Shown here one piece after another: positions 47,447-56,745 of a stretch of 64,000 nucleotides of DNA (the first letter of the stretch is position 1; every line of letters begins with the position of its first letter). The DNA is from Acinetobacter gandensis (GTDB lineage: Bacteria; Pseudomonadota; Gammaproteobacteria; Pseudomonadales; Moraxellaceae). Under the pieces are notes generated by a model. It worked only from the letters and a program-made list of their open reading frames with translations. It had not been told where the DNA came from and searched no databases. The stretch covers positions 124,001 to 188,000 of the forward strand of contig NZ_LZDS01000026.1 of NCBI RefSeq assembly GCF_001678755.1. The letters are read 5' to 3'. The translations under genes and the position numbers were made by a program.

Positions 47447-48271
47447 TTACCAAGCAAATTTATAATCTGCGAAACTCGCAGATAAGGGCTGAATTAATTG
47501 GTCTTTAACTGGATCACTAAAATCGGTCAAAATGTCATTTTTAATGTTGGTTAAGCGAATATCTTCACGTTTACGCGGATGCGGTAACTGGATATCGACG
47601 ATCCGCTTAATCCGCCCTGGATGCGGCTGCATCACCACCACGCGATCACCTAAAAATACCGCCTCTTCCACATCATGCGTGACGATAATCATGGTGATTT
47701 TTTCACTTTGCCAAATCCGCTGTAACTCATCTTGCAAATTTTGACGTGTCAATGCATCAAGGGCACCGAAAGGTTCGTCTAGTAATAAAATCTGTGGTCG
47801 ATTCACCAAACTGCGTGCAATCGCAACCCGCTGATTCATCCCGCCTGACAGCTGCGAGGGATAAGCATCTTTAAACTTGGTGAGTTTTACAAGTTCTAGA
47901 TGTTCATCAATTAATTGATCTTCTTCCGCACGACTAAACTGGCTTTTGTGCAGCGCAATCCGTACATTTTCACGCACTGTTAACCAAGGAAACAGTCGAT
48001 GGTCTTGAAACACAATACCACGTTCGAGACTGGTTCCCTCAATCGCTTCACCATCAACTAAAATTTGGCCCTGAAACTGACGCTCCAAACCCACCAATAA
48101 ACGCAATAATGTTGATTTACCACAGCCACTGCTGCCCACAATACTAATAAATTCACCCGGCTTAATCTCTAGATTAATATCTTCAAGTACCGTCAAATCT
48201 TCATTTTTTTGTGTGGGATAATGTTTATTCAGCTGCTGAATAGAAACCGAACCGGTTTGTTCTACGCTCAT
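47447..48271 (-). CDS. ABC transporter ATP-binding protein, SsuB/TauB type
   Basis: A 274-residue cytosolic ATPase. Walker A GSSGCGKST, signature LSGGMNQRVAIA, Walker B ILLLDEPFGALD and the switch His in VTHDVEEAVFLGDRV are intact. The sequence style is that of the nitrate/sulfonate/taurine importers. It lies outside the large transport operon and is paired only with the small Mop gene at 48315. It may power the two permeases at 52754 and 53548, which otherwise lack an adjacent ATPase. Confidence 0.9.
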   Translation of the reverse strand: MSVEQTGSVSIQQLNKHYPTQKNEDLTVLEDINLEIKPGEFISIVGSSGCGKSTLLRLLVGLERQFQGQILVDGEAIEGTSLERGIVFQDHRLFPWLTVRENVRIALHKSQFSRAEEDQLIDEHLELVKLTKFKDAYPSQLSGGMNQRVAIARSLVNRPQILLLDEPFGALDALTRQNLQDELQRIWQSEKITMIIVTHDVEEAVFLGDRVVVMQPHPGRIKRIVDIQLPHPRKREDIRLTNIKNDILTDFSDPVKDQLIQPLSASFADYKFAW

Positions 48272-48314
48272 ATCATTATTCTCAATTCATTTTTGAATAG
48301 ACTACTGACTCAGC

Positions 48315-48530
48315 TTAAAGTTTAGCCAACGACACTTCCGTAGATTTAATTAACACCACCACTTCTGAACCCACTTTTAAATCCAGATCTTTGACTGATC
48401 GTGTGGTAATCACGGATGTAAAAAAACCTGCCTTGGTTTCTACATCAATTTCAGAAACAACTGGTCCTTCTACGATTTCATTAATCACGCCTTTAAATTG
48501 GTTACGCACATTTACTGAAGTAATCGCCAT
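48315..48530 (-). CDS. Mop/TOBE-domain molybdate-binding-type small protein
   Basis: A 71-residue single TOBE (Mop, molbindin) domain: VRNQFKGVINEIVEGPVVSEIDVETKAGFFTSVITTRSVKDLDLKVGSEVVVLIKSTEVSLAKL without DNA-binding or ATPase parts. The SARNQ-like start here reads VRNQFKG, and ends KSTEVSL, as in molbindins. Such proteins bind molybdate or other oxyanions (sulfate-like) in the cytosol. It precedes the ATPase by 43 bases and is probably co-transcribed, so an oxyanion-sensing role linked to sulfur uptake is possible. Confidence 0.85.
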   Translation of the reverse strand: MAITSVNVRNQFKGVINEIVEGPVVSEIDVETKAGFFTSVITTRSVKDLDLKVGSEVVVLIKSTEVSLAKL

Positions 48531-48760
48531 TTTAATTATGCCTTTTGTTATTTAGAGATCTTTAATATAGAACACTTCAATCACTTACTATATCTCGATT
48601 TATCCTTTAGTTATCCCGATTTTATTTATCTCAAAAACAGATAAATAATCCCAAGTGGAATTTATGCTTGAAACTGATATTTAAATATCGATTTATTATT
48701 TATCTTTTATTTTTAAATCTTTCATCATGATCAACATTTTCAACAACTATAAGAATCTAC

Positions 48761-49855
48761 ATGTCTATTCTGACCCACCCTTCAGTGCCGTCTGCACTCA
48801 AGCATAAACGGGCGACAGCAACAGTTTTTGCAGATCCTTTATCGCAAGCGTTGTTATCGCGAATTGAACAAATTGCACCAAGCGATGCCAATGCATTAAT
48901 TATTGGTGATACAGGTACGGGAAAAGAATTGGTCGCACGGCAAATCCATCAATTGAGCCATCGCACCAAAGGGCCTTTCATTGCCGTAAACTGTGGTGCC
49001 TTTACCGAATCTCTAGTTGAAAGTGAATTATTCGGTCATGAAAAAGGGGCTTTTACCGGTGCCATTAATAGTCGTGTCGGATGGTTTGAAGCAGCACACA
49101 ATGGCACACTGTTTTTAGATGAAATTGGTGATTTATCTTTGTCTATGCAGGTTAAATTGCTGCGCGTTTTACAAGAACGTGAGATCGTGCGTGTCGGTTC
49201 ACTCAAACCCATTCCGATCAATGTCCGAATTATCGCAGCGACCAATGTAGATTTAGAGCATGCCGTACAGGACGGACGTTTCAGGGAAGATTTATTCTAT
49301 CGTTTGCATGTCGCATTACTCCGCATACCACGTTTAGCAGAACGGCGTGCTGACATTCTGCCCTTAGTCAAACACTTCATACAAGTCTATCAAACCAATC
49401 CCCATGAGACGCCTTTGCGCTTGAGTCAATTGGCGCTCAAAAAGCTCAGCTTACATAGCTGGCCGGGTAATATTCGTGAGTTGGAAAATACGATTCAGCA
49501 TGCGATTTTAGTCAGTCAAAATGGTGTGATTGAACCTGAAGATATTAGCTTTTCCGGTATCCAAACTGCATCATATGCTTCTCGAATCGAACCGTTTAAT
49601 ATACATAAGGCCACTTCAGCACTGAGCAATATTCAAAATATTCAGGATGCGGGACAGCTTTTAGAACAGACTTTTTTACAGATTTTTCAAGCTGCCGATC
49701 AGCTCAAGCAAGACAATATTAATGAACTGATTGAGGAGAAATTTATCCGCAGTGCTTATCAACACTGCCAATACAATCAGGTGCATACTGCTCGTTTGCT
49801 CGGTGTGACCCGTAATGTGATACGCACACGTTTAATTAAATATGGCTTATTATAA
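48761..49855 (+). CDS. Sigma-54-dependent activator without sensor domain, SfnR-like
   Basis: A 364-residue enhancer-binding protein. The AAA+ domain begins almost at the N-terminus: Walker A GDTGTGKE, the sigma-54-contacting GAFTGA loop, Walker [11 protein letters not shown] and the R-finger region. There is no receiver or GAF sensor, as in SfnR. The C-terminal Fis-type helix-turn-helix is [23 protein letters not shown]. In pseudomonads such regulators activate sulfone and organosulfur genes on sulfur limitation. Three sigma-54 promoters in this window are its probable targets. Lack of a sensor suggests control by its own transcription. Confidence 0.88.
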   Translation: MSILTHPSVPSALKHKRATATVFADPLSQALLSRIEQIAPSDANALIIGDTGTGKELVARQIHQLSHRTKGPFIAVNCGAFTESLVESELFGHEKGAFTGAINSRVGWFEAAHNGTLFLDEIGDLSLSMQVKLLRVLQEREIVRVGSLKPIPINVRIIAATNVDLEHAVQDGRFREDLFYRLHVALLRIPRLAERRADILPLVKHFIQVYQTNPHETPLRLSQLALKKLSLHSWPGNIRELENTIQHAILVSQNGVIEPEDISFSGIQTASYASRIEPFNIHKATSALSNIQNIQDAGQLLEQTFLQIFQAADQLKQDNINELIEEKFIRSAYQHCQYNQVHTARLLGVTRNVIRTRLIKYGLL

Positions 49856-49964
49856 ATAGGCCCTATTTAATTCAAATAGAATAATCGATCAGATAATCAT
49901 TATTAATAATCAAAAATAATTATTAAATAACAGTCTTGTTATTCAGAATAAATATTTAACATAT

Positions 49965-49997
49965 AAAAAAACCTCGATAAATTTCGAGGTTTTTTAT
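49965..49997. terminator. Bidirectional intrinsic terminator
   Basis: Stem AAAACCTCG/CGAGGTTTT with ATAAATTT loop, long A and T tracts, between the regulator gene and the end of the transport operon. Confidence 0.9.
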
Positions 49998-50019
49998 TTA
50001 AATAATCATTTTATTTGAT

Positions 50020-50850
50020 TTATTCCACCGGATTACGCTTCCATGCCGTGAAGTATTTTTCCAGGCCAATAAGCAAATAGTTAAAGGCTAAACCCACTAA
50101 AGTAATGACCAAAATACCCACGAACATCTGCGGTATTTCAAAGCTAAATTGCGAGTAAATAATCAAATAGCCCAAACCGGCTTTGGCACCAAACATTTCA
50201 ACCGCTACCAATGCCAAAATAGAGATCGCCCCGGCCAAACGGATACCGACAAAAATCGTGGGTACAGATGCCGGTAAAATGACTTTTCGGAACAACTGAT
50301 AAGGTTTCAACCCCATGGTACGTGCAGATTTAATCAATAAAGGATCAACGGTTTGTACGCCAGTAATGGTGTTCAATAAAATGGGCCACGTGCAAGCATA
50401 GACCAACAGGCTAATTTTAGAAGTTTCACCAATGCCAAGAAATAAAATAAACAACGGCATTAATGCCAAAGCCGTGGTATTTCGGAACAGTTCTAACAAA
50501 GGGTTTAGGGTTTCTGCAACCAATTTATACCAACCAATTACTAGCCCCAATGGAATAGCAATGGCTAAGGCCAACAAAAAGCCAATAATCGAACGCTGAA
50601 TACTGGCAAAAAAATGTATACCCAATTGACCGCTTTGATAAAGCTGCCAAGTGGTTTCAAGAACGACAGACAAAGGCGGTAAAAAGGCTGGGTTAACAAT
50701 TCCGCTACGCGGCAAAACCTCCCAAAGCAGAAAAAATACCACAATGGCAATTGTGCGCTTAAACACAGTATTAAGCCAAGTAAATTGGAATCGCGGTTTT
50801 ATAGCACTATAACTTTGCGAATAACTAATCGCTTGTTTTGTTGATGACAT
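50020..50850 (-). CDS. ABC transporter permease (SsuC/TauC type)
   Basis: A 276-residue inner-membrane permease with about six helices. The helix block VFFLLWEVLPRSGIVNPAFLPPLSVVLETT and the EAA motif region IKSARTMGLKPYQLFRKVILPASVPTIFVGIRLAGAISILALVAVEMFGA are typical of the nitrate/sulfonate/taurine branch. It is last in the eight-gene operon, next to an ATPase and a lipoprotein receptor that form its partners. Confidence 0.9.
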   Translation of the reverse strand: MSSTKQAISYSQSYSAIKPRFQFTWLNTVFKRTIAIVVFFLLWEVLPRSGIVNPAFLPPLSVVLETTWQLYQSGQLGIHFFASIQRSIIGFLLALAIAIPLGLVIGWYKLVAETLNPLLELFRNTTALALMPLFILFLGIGETSKISLLVYACTWPILLNTITGVQTVDPLLIKSARTMGLKPYQLFRKVILPASVPTIFVGIRLAGAISILALVAVEMFGAKAGLGYLIIYSQFSFEIPQMFVGILVITLVGLAFNYLLIGLEKYFTAWKRNPVE

Positions 50851-50870
50851 GAGTGAATCCTCTGAATATT

Positions 50871-51704
50871 TTAGTTATGGGCAAGCTGTTTATCTTTTTC
50901 GAGCGCTTGCGCTTTGATGACTTCTTCACTGAGCAATGACCAAATTTTGTGGCGGATTCTGCCGTATTCAGGCAGTGAACGTACATCTTCACTTGCACTA
51001 CGTAAGCTTTGTGGGATTTCAATCACTTCTTTAATACGACCCGGCCTTGAGGTCATAATCGCCACACGCTGACTCAGATAAATCGCTTCATCAATACTGT
51101 GGGTAATAAAGACAATGGTCTTTTTCGAGCTTTTCCAAATATTGATCAGTTCGCCTTGTAAGGTTTCACGGGTCTGTGCATCTAGCGCAGCAAAAGGCTC
51201 ATCCATCAATAAAATTTCCGGTTCATAGGCCAAACTGCGGGCAATCGCGACACGCTGTTTCATCCCTCCCGAAAGTTCATTGGGATAATGCTTTTCAAAG
51301 CCGCTCAAACCAACCAATTTGAGATAATACTCGGCCTTTTCACGGCGCTCTTTTTTAGCCACGCCTTTGGCTTCTAAACCAAATTCAATATTTTCTAATG
51401 CGTTCAACCACGGATAGAGTGCATATTGTTGAAACACAATGCCACGGTCTAAACCGGGCTGAGTGATTTGCTTACCACTGAGTAAAATTTGCCCAGATGA
51501 TGGCTTAGTCAAGCCTGCAATCAAGTCCAGTAGCGTCGATTTACCACAGCCACTTGGCCCGACTATAGACACAAATTCACCTTGGCGAATATCTAAAGTG
51601 ACATTTTCCACGGCGATAAATTCAGGTTTATAGTTTTTACTGCTGCTATGGTTTTGTGCAGGAAATACCTTACGCACATGATCTAAATGTAATGCACTGC
51701 TCAT
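50871..51704 (-). CDS. ABC transporter ATP-binding protein of the operon
   Basis: A 277-residue ATPase with Walker A GPSGCGKST, signature LSGGMKQRVAIARS, Walker B ILLMDEPFAALD and a His switch in ITHSIDEAIYLSQRV. It is in the SsuB/TauB group. It begins two bases after the binding-protein stop and is followed by the permease 20 bases later, so the three form one importer. Confidence 0.91.
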   Translation of the reverse strand: MSSALHLDHVRKVFPAQNHSSSKNYKPEFIAVENVTLDIRQGEFVSIVGPSGCGKSTLLDLIAGLTKPSSGQILLSGKQITQPGLDRGIVFQQYALYPWLNALENIEFGLEAKGVAKKERREKAEYYLKLVGLSGFEKHYPNELSGGMKQRVAIARSLAYEPEILLMDEPFAALDAQTRETLQGELINIWKSSKKTIVFITHSIDEAIYLSQRVAIMTSRPGRIKEVIEIPQSLRSASEDVRSLPEYGRIRHKIWSLLSEEVIKAQALEKDKQLAHN

Positions 51705-51706
51705 GC

Positions 51707-52741
51707 TTATATTCCTTTTAATTGCTGTGTGGTCGCATAGGGATTAAATTCATTGCTATATATGCGACTCACATCAATTTGATTTGGTTTTAATTTATGT
51801 TCTTGTTCTAAGGCTTTGACCCAGGGTGCGAAGTCCTGATCTTTTTGCACACCCCCGATTTCATGCACCCCAGTTCCTGTGTAATAAGGGATCAATACGG
51901 TATTTTCATTGCGTTGGCGCTTTTCAATAATGCTTTCCATACGAGCAATGATTTGTTGCTTCGGCGTACGATGCAGCCATTCTTGGGCTTGAGCAACACC
52001 ACTAACAAACGTTCGTGCGACTTCAGGGTTTTGCTGAATAAAGTCGCCACGCATTGAATAACTGCCTGCGGTAAATGGCCCATACAGATCAATATCTTTA
52101 AAAATACTGCGGACCCCACCTGTCTTTAAAGCACGTTTTTCTAAGATGCCGGAGAACACGGCAATATCAATTTGCCCGTTACGCAGCGCTTGTTCAGAGC
52201 TCACAGGCGGTAACATAATCAGTTCGACTTGACGAATTTCTTGTTCAGTTAGCCCATGTCGTGCCAAATAGTCTTTCACTACAAAGTCGTAATGCGCACC
52301 ATAGGCATTTACTGCAACTTTTTTACCGATAAAATCACGAGCACTACGAATCGGACTATTTTCCAATACATAAAATCCGACATTTTGCTCGGCATCGCTG
52401 CCGTAGGATGCCACGACCGGTACAACATCCAGACCTGCAGCAATCACTTTCACCACAGCACCATTAAACGCTCCGGCAAAATCCACATCCCCTGCAACCA
52501 AGGTCAATAAATCTTGCGGACCACCTTGAACTGAACCGACGTAACTTAATTTAATATCGCCGAGATACCCTAAGTCTTGTGCCAATTCAGGTAAGGATAC
52601 GAGGCCTGGATAGCTTTGATAACGTAATTCATGCACTGCCGCATGTTGTTCAACCTGTGGGCTGCTACACCCCACCATGACAGTGCTACCGATTAATGTG
52701 CCCAGTAAAAGATTGCACCACAATTTTGGAAATTTATTCAT
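51707..52741 (-). CDS. Substrate-binding lipoprotein of an organosulfur-type ABC importer
   Basis: A 344-residue lipoprotein. Signal sequence with lipobox VMVGCSSPQ gives anchored Cys25. The binding domain starts VHELRYQSYPGLVSLPELAQDLGYLGDIKLSY and has DVDFAGAFNGAVVKVIAAG, a pattern of the NMT1/SsuA-like fold. It feeds the adjacent ATPase and permease. The ligand is not known; sulfonates, sulfate esters or thiophenic sulfur compounds are possible. In a diderm this lipoprotein would face the periplasm. Confidence 0.88.
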   Translation of the reverse strand: MNKFPKLWCNLLLGTLIGSTVMVGCSSPQVEQHAAVHELRYQSYPGLVSLPELAQDLGYLGDIKLSYVGSVQGGPQDLLTLVAGDVDFAGAFNGAVVKVIAAGLDVVPVVASYGSDAEQNVGFYVLENSPIRSARDFIGKKVAVNAYGAHYDFVVKDYLARHGLTEQEIRQVELIMLPPVSSEQALRNGQIDIAVFSGILEKRALKTGGVRSIFKDIDLYGPFTAGSYSMRGDFIQQNPEVARTFVSGVAQAQEWLHRTPKQQIIARMESIIEKRQRNENTVLIPYYTGTGVHEIGGVQKDQDFAPWVKALEQEHKLKPNQIDVSRIYSNEFNPYATTQQLKGI

Positions 52742-52753
52742 TTTTATGTACTC

Positions 52754-53551
52754 CTATCCCGCCTGCTGCCACGCCAAAACTTTGCGTTCGATCCATGTCA
52801 GAATGCTGTTTAACAACACGCCCACCGTACCAATCAACAACATGCCAAAAATAATCAGTTCAACATCAAATGCCTGTCGCCCCTGAATCACGATGTTGCC
52901 CAAGCCATTGCCATAATTCGCCAGTAAAAATTCAGAACCAATTGTGGCAAGCCAAGCGAAAATCAGCCCAAGTTGTAGACCAACAAATATCTGTGCCGAT
53001 GCACCAGGTAGGATCAACTTACGGAACGCGAACAGTCGAGGAAATTGATAGACTGCGGCAACTTCACGATATTTATGCGAAATGCTGCTAACGCCCTCGA
53101 AGGTATGTAGTGCTACTGGATAAAACACAGATAAAGTAATAAAAAGAATTTTTGCGCCGTGACCTTGCCCTAAAAAGGTCGAAATCAATGGCAGCCATGC
53201 AAATAATGAAATTTGACGTAGTACATGAAAACTCGGTGCCATTAACCAATTCGATAGACGTGAGCTGGCAATTAAAATACCGAATAACACGCCTGCCACT
53301 GCCCCTATGCCATAGCCGATAAAGTTACGGGCTAAACTTTCAGTTAAGCCATCAATAAAGCTCGGCTGTTGTAACACCGCAACGGCTTTTTGCAGCACCA
53401 ATAAGGGAGATGGAATCAATTTGGCATCAATCCAGTTTTGCTGTGAAGCCACCGCCCAAAGCGCAATAAAAACCACAGGTAAAAGCACAGCCTTGAGCGT
53501 TGTTTGCAGGATTCGCACTGCATTTCGATTGAAAGAAACAGTATGACTCAT
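52754..53551 (-). CDS. ABC transporter permease, second of tandem pair
   Basis: A 265-residue permease of the SsuC type. The true start is ATG 53551 (MSHTVSFNRNAVRILQTTLK), which overlaps the stop of the preceding permease by ATGA; a frame extending to 53692 is only the overlapping reading of that gene. The EAA-like loop YREVAAVYQFPRLFAFRKLILPGASAQIFVGLQLGLIFAWLATIGSEFLLANYG is clear. Together with the permease at 53548 it could form a heterodimeric channel. Confidence 0.88.
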   Translation of the reverse strand: MSHTVSFNRNAVRILQTTLKAVLLPVVFIALWAVASQQNWIDAKLIPSPLLVLQKAVAVLQQPSFIDGLTESLARNFIGYGIGAVAGVLFGILIASSRLSNWLMAPSFHVLRQISLFAWLPLISTFLGQGHGAKILFITLSVFYPVALHTFEGVSSISHKYREVAAVYQFPRLFAFRKLILPGASAQIFVGLQLGLIFAWLATIGSEFLLANYGNGLGNIVIQGRQAFDVELIIFGMLLIGTVGVLLNSILTWIERKVLAWQQAG

Positions 53552-54396
53552 AGCTGTACTCCTACTCGAGTTGCATGAAAGCGTGCGGTTTTTTCGAGCC
53601 AAGCAAATACCGTATCCAACACATAGCCCGTTATGCCGATCAAAATAATGGCCATGAAAATCAAATCCATCTGCATCAATTGACGTCCCCAAACCATGAG
53701 GTAGCCAATACCTTCACTACTTGCTAATAACTCGACGAACACCAGTGCCAACCACGCTTGCATAATGCCTTGACGTAAACCACTAATCACACTTGGTAAT
53801 GCCGCAGGCAGAATGACATTTTTCAATTTCTGCCAGTTGCTGTATTGGTATACATCTGCCACTTCCATCAAGCTATGTGGCACTTGAGTAATACCTTTAT
53901 AAGTTGCAATCAGCAGCGGTGGTAATACCGCTAAAGAAATCGCTGCAATTTTTAAAGCTTCATCTATACCCAAGAAAATCATCAGTAGCGGAATCCAGCC
54001 GACAATTGGAAATTGTGCAATTAAATTGACAGTCGGAAAGACATAATCGCGACTGCGTTTTGCCAGTCCCAACACGGTTCCAAGCAGTACACCCACACTG
54101 GCACCAATCAGTACGCTCCATAAAATACGCTTGGCACTGACAGCAAAATGAAAGCCTAACTCACCGCTTTGCCACAGCTCAGCAGTGCTTTGCCATACCA
54201 AACTCGGCGCAGGTAAAATTTGTTCAGGTAACCACTGCTTTAAAGTTGCGACATACCATAGCCCCAGAAAAAGAACCGGCAACAGGAGTCCACACGCCAC
54301 TTGCAAAGTTAGTTTTAAATAGCTCTTCAAAAAATCAAAAACACTTCGGTCACTTTGCAAGGGAACCGAATGTGCAGATACATCCGTTAGGCTCAT
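53548..54396 (-). CDS. ABC transporter permease, first of tandem pair
   Basis: A 282-residue permease with six helices. Motifs are LLPVLFLGLWYVATLKQWLPEQILPAPSLVWQS and MEVADVYQYSNWQKLKNVILPAALPSVISGLRQGIMQAWLALVFVELLASSEGIGYLMVWGRQ. It overlaps the next permease and follows the MFS gene by 20 bases. With the binding protein at 55658 and perhaps the distant ATPase at 47447 it would make a second importer. Confidence 0.88.
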   Translation of the reverse strand: MSLTDVSAHSVPLQSDRSVFDFLKSYLKLTLQVACGLLLPVLFLGLWYVATLKQWLPEQILPAPSLVWQSTAELWQSGELGFHFAVSAKRILWSVLIGASVGVLLGTVLGLAKRSRDYVFPTVNLIAQFPIVGWIPLLMIFLGIDEALKIAAISLAVLPPLLIATYKGITQVPHSLMEVADVYQYSNWQKLKNVILPAALPSVISGLRQGIMQAWLALVFVELLASSEGIGYLMVWGRQLMQMDLIFMAIILIGITGYVLDTVFAWLEKTARFHATRVGVQL

Positions 54397-54416
54397 AATT
54401 CTTGTCCTTTTACGCT

Positions 54417-55649
54417 TTATTCTGTTACATCAGGTTTTAAAAATTGAATAAATGCCTGATCTCTGCTGATCAAAATAATCAGACCAATAAACGCCAGTCC
54501 GATCGGGAAAAATAAATTTTGTAGTCCAACACTGGCACCAAATACAGCACCAATCACACCACCCACCATGCCACCGGATGGGCCGACCAAAGCCAAAATT
54601 GGTGAAATCTTTGCCATTGCGGTTTGCTCACCGACACGAGCAAAAGACATAAAGTTAGCAATGTGCAACATGCCCAAACCCAATCCCAACATGACCGATG
54701 CTGGCCACATCAACAGCGTGGTATGGGTTAATGCTAAAAGCAGTAATGCTGCTGCCATCAAGCTCAGCCCAATCACATAAAATTTCTGGTAGCCCATCAG
54801 CTCAGCCAACCCCCCCATGCTAAACAATGAGCCGACAAAGACGATGCCTTGTACGGTTAATAGCATCACCGCCACTGGCTCAGATAAGGCAAAGCTTTGG
54901 ATCGCAATCACCACGATAAAAAAGCCAAAATAATTATTTGCAAGGCTGCTTAAAAATTCCAAAGTACAGATCACCCGCAGTGAAGCATGGGTTTTGATCA
55001 GACTTAAGGGTGCAATCACATCACGCCATTGAAAGCCCGAAGTATTGCTGGCATTTTGATGACCACGTTGAAAGCACCACGGCGCAAATACTAAGGTTGC
55101 TAAAAACAATGCCGATACCACATAAAAGCTACCGCTATAACCCAAATGCTCAATCAACAGCACAGTTAGAGCAGGTGCAATCAGAAAAAAACCCATCATG
55201 TGCGAACCACGAAACCAGCCGGCACGTGCTGGGCCTAAACGTTTAAGGTTGCTCAAAAACACGGTATTGATGGAGACAAAACGCATGGGCAACACAAAGC
55301 TCACCAATGCAGTCACCGCCAATAAATACCAAGCACTGCTGTGAAATGGGGTCAGGCTATAAAGCAATGCGCCAAATAAACTTCCCAAACTAAACACTTT
55401 GAGTGAGCCAAAACGCTGAACTAACACGCCAATGGGTAAAGCCATCAGTAAAATGCCGAAGTTTTGCGCTGCTGATATCAATCCGAGTTGCAATTCGCTG
55501 GCCTCTAAATGCACGGCATAGAGCGAGATCAACACACGTGCCACACCAACGCCTAGCCCTGCCAAAATCGTGAGCAGCACGAAACTGCTCATAAATTTGC
55601 TGGTTAAAGGGCTAGCTACAACATTGCTTTCAATCGGGTTTATGCTCAT
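54417..55649 (-). CDS. MFS transporter in the organosulfur operon
   Basis: A 410-residue 12-helix major facilitator transporter. LYAVHLEASELQLGLISAAQNFGILLMALPIGVLVQRFGSLKVF contains the usual first-loop motif between helices 2 and 3 (QRFGSLKVF). It could export sulfite or desulfurised products or import another ligand; the direction is not readable from sequence. It starts eight bases after the binding-protein stop, inside the operon. Confidence 0.85.
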   Translation of the reverse strand: MSINPIESNVVASPLTSKFMSSFVLLTILAGLGVGVARVLISLYAVHLEASELQLGLISAAQNFGILLMALPIGVLVQRFGSLKVFSLGSLFGALLYSLTPFHSSAWYLLAVTALVSFVLPMRFVSINTVFLSNLKRLGPARAGWFRGSHMMGFFLIAPALTVLLIEHLGYSGSFYVVSALFLATLVFAPWCFQRGHQNASNTSGFQWRDVIAPLSLIKTHASLRVICTLEFLSSLANNYFGFFIVVIAIQSFALSEPVAVMLLTVQGIVFVGSLFSMGGLAELMGYQKFYVIGLSLMAAALLLLALTHTTLLMWPASVMLGLGLGMLHIANFMSFARVGEQTAMAKISPILALVGPSGGMVGGVIGAVFGASVGLQNLFFPIGLAFIGLIILISRDQAFIQFLKPDVTE

Positions 55650-55657
55650 AGTCGGAC

Positions 55658-56713
55658 TTACTTCGGCTGACCTTGAGCATTAAATTGACGCCAGTAACCT
55701 TCAAGTTTTAACTCTTTCAAAGCATTGTTCAGATACTTAGGCTCGTACCATGTTTTGGTATCAACATCACGGCGAATTAAGCGCGCGTCTTTGGCAATTT
55801 TTAAGGCACTGTCAATTTGCGAACGATGGAATTCATCCAGTAATGGCGTAGTACGGTCTTTTAAGTTCCAGCCATCCCATGTTTTTTGATAATCAACCAA
55901 TGGGATACCGCTTTGTGCCCACAATTTGTATTGCGCACTACGATTGGCTTCTTGTGAACTCCATTGAGCTTGTTTGATTAAGGTGGTGACAACACGCTGA
56001 ACCACCTCTGGATATTGCTTTTCAAAACTTTCAGTTACCCAAAAATGTGCAATCGGTGCAACTTTGGGATCTTTAATTTCCAGTAAAGTTTTAGCGACTC
56101 CACGCGCTTGTAGGCTAAATGGCGATGTAATCGTCGCATCAATATCACCTGTGGCTAAAGCAGTACGGGCAGAGTAAGCATCTTGTGAAATAACGCGTAA
56201 ATCACGTTCGGTAAAGCCATATTTTGCCAACACACGGTTAAATACAATTTGACCATTGGTACCTTTAAATACCGAGAATTTTTTGCCTTTCAGATCCGCA
56301 AATGATTTGGCATTTGAACCTGCTGGTACCACCACATAGGTCGGGCCAAAACGACCAGTGGAGAACAGCACTTTGGTTTTTAAACCTGTTGAACGCCCCA
56401 CCAATGATGGCAAGTCTCCATGTCCTGCAAAATCAACTTTACCATTGGCTAAAGCTTCATTGGTTGCTGGACCAGCGCCGGGGAAAAATAGCCAAGTAAC
56501 TTTAATACCGTCTTTCTTAAACTCTTGTTCTAATACCCCTCTCGCTTGGGCAGTCGCTAAAAAACCTCCACCAACACGTGGTTTACCACCTTCACCCGCT
56601 CCCGAAACTGAGATACGGATTTCTTTCGGGTTAGCCGCATGTAATTGCACACTTAAACCCAGTGCAGAAAGTGCCAAGAAAGTTGCTGCAATTTTTTTTG
56701 AAAAAATATTCAT
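55658..56713 (-). CDS. Periplasmic substrate-binding protein, SsuA-like
   Basis: A 351-residue exported binding protein with signal peptide IAATFLALSALGLSVQLHAANP and no lipobox. KEIRISVSGAGEGGKPRVGGGFLATAQARGVLEQEFKKDGIKVTWLFFPGAGPATNEALANGKVDFAGHGDLPSLVGRS is of the SsuA aliphatic-sulfonate fold, although the glycine-rich GAGEGGKPRVGGGF segment is unusual. It is second in the operon, following the porin. Confidence 0.88.
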   Translation of the reverse strand: MNIFSKKIAATFLALSALGLSVQLHAANPKEIRISVSGAGEGGKPRVGGGFLATAQARGVLEQEFKKDGIKVTWLFFPGAGPATNEALANGKVDFAGHGDLPSLVGRSTGLKTKVLFSTGRFGPTYVVVPAGSNAKSFADLKGKKFSVFKGTNGQIVFNRVLAKYGFTERDLRVISQDAYSARTALATGDIDATITSPFSLQARGVAKTLLEIKDPKVAPIAHFWVTESFEKQYPEVVQRVVTTLIKQAQWSSQEANRSAQYKLWAQSGIPLVDYQKTWDGWNLKDRTTPLLDEFHRSQIDSALKIAKDARLIRRDVDTKTWYEPKYLNNALKELKLEGYWRQFNAQGQPK

Positions 56714-56745
56714 TTTTAATCGTCCTATATATTTAAATCATTGGA

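Noticed and set aside
53552..53692. A 47-residue N-terminal extension of the second permease
   Set aside because: This part overlaps the first permease in another frame; the ATGA overlap at 53548-53551 gives a normal start.
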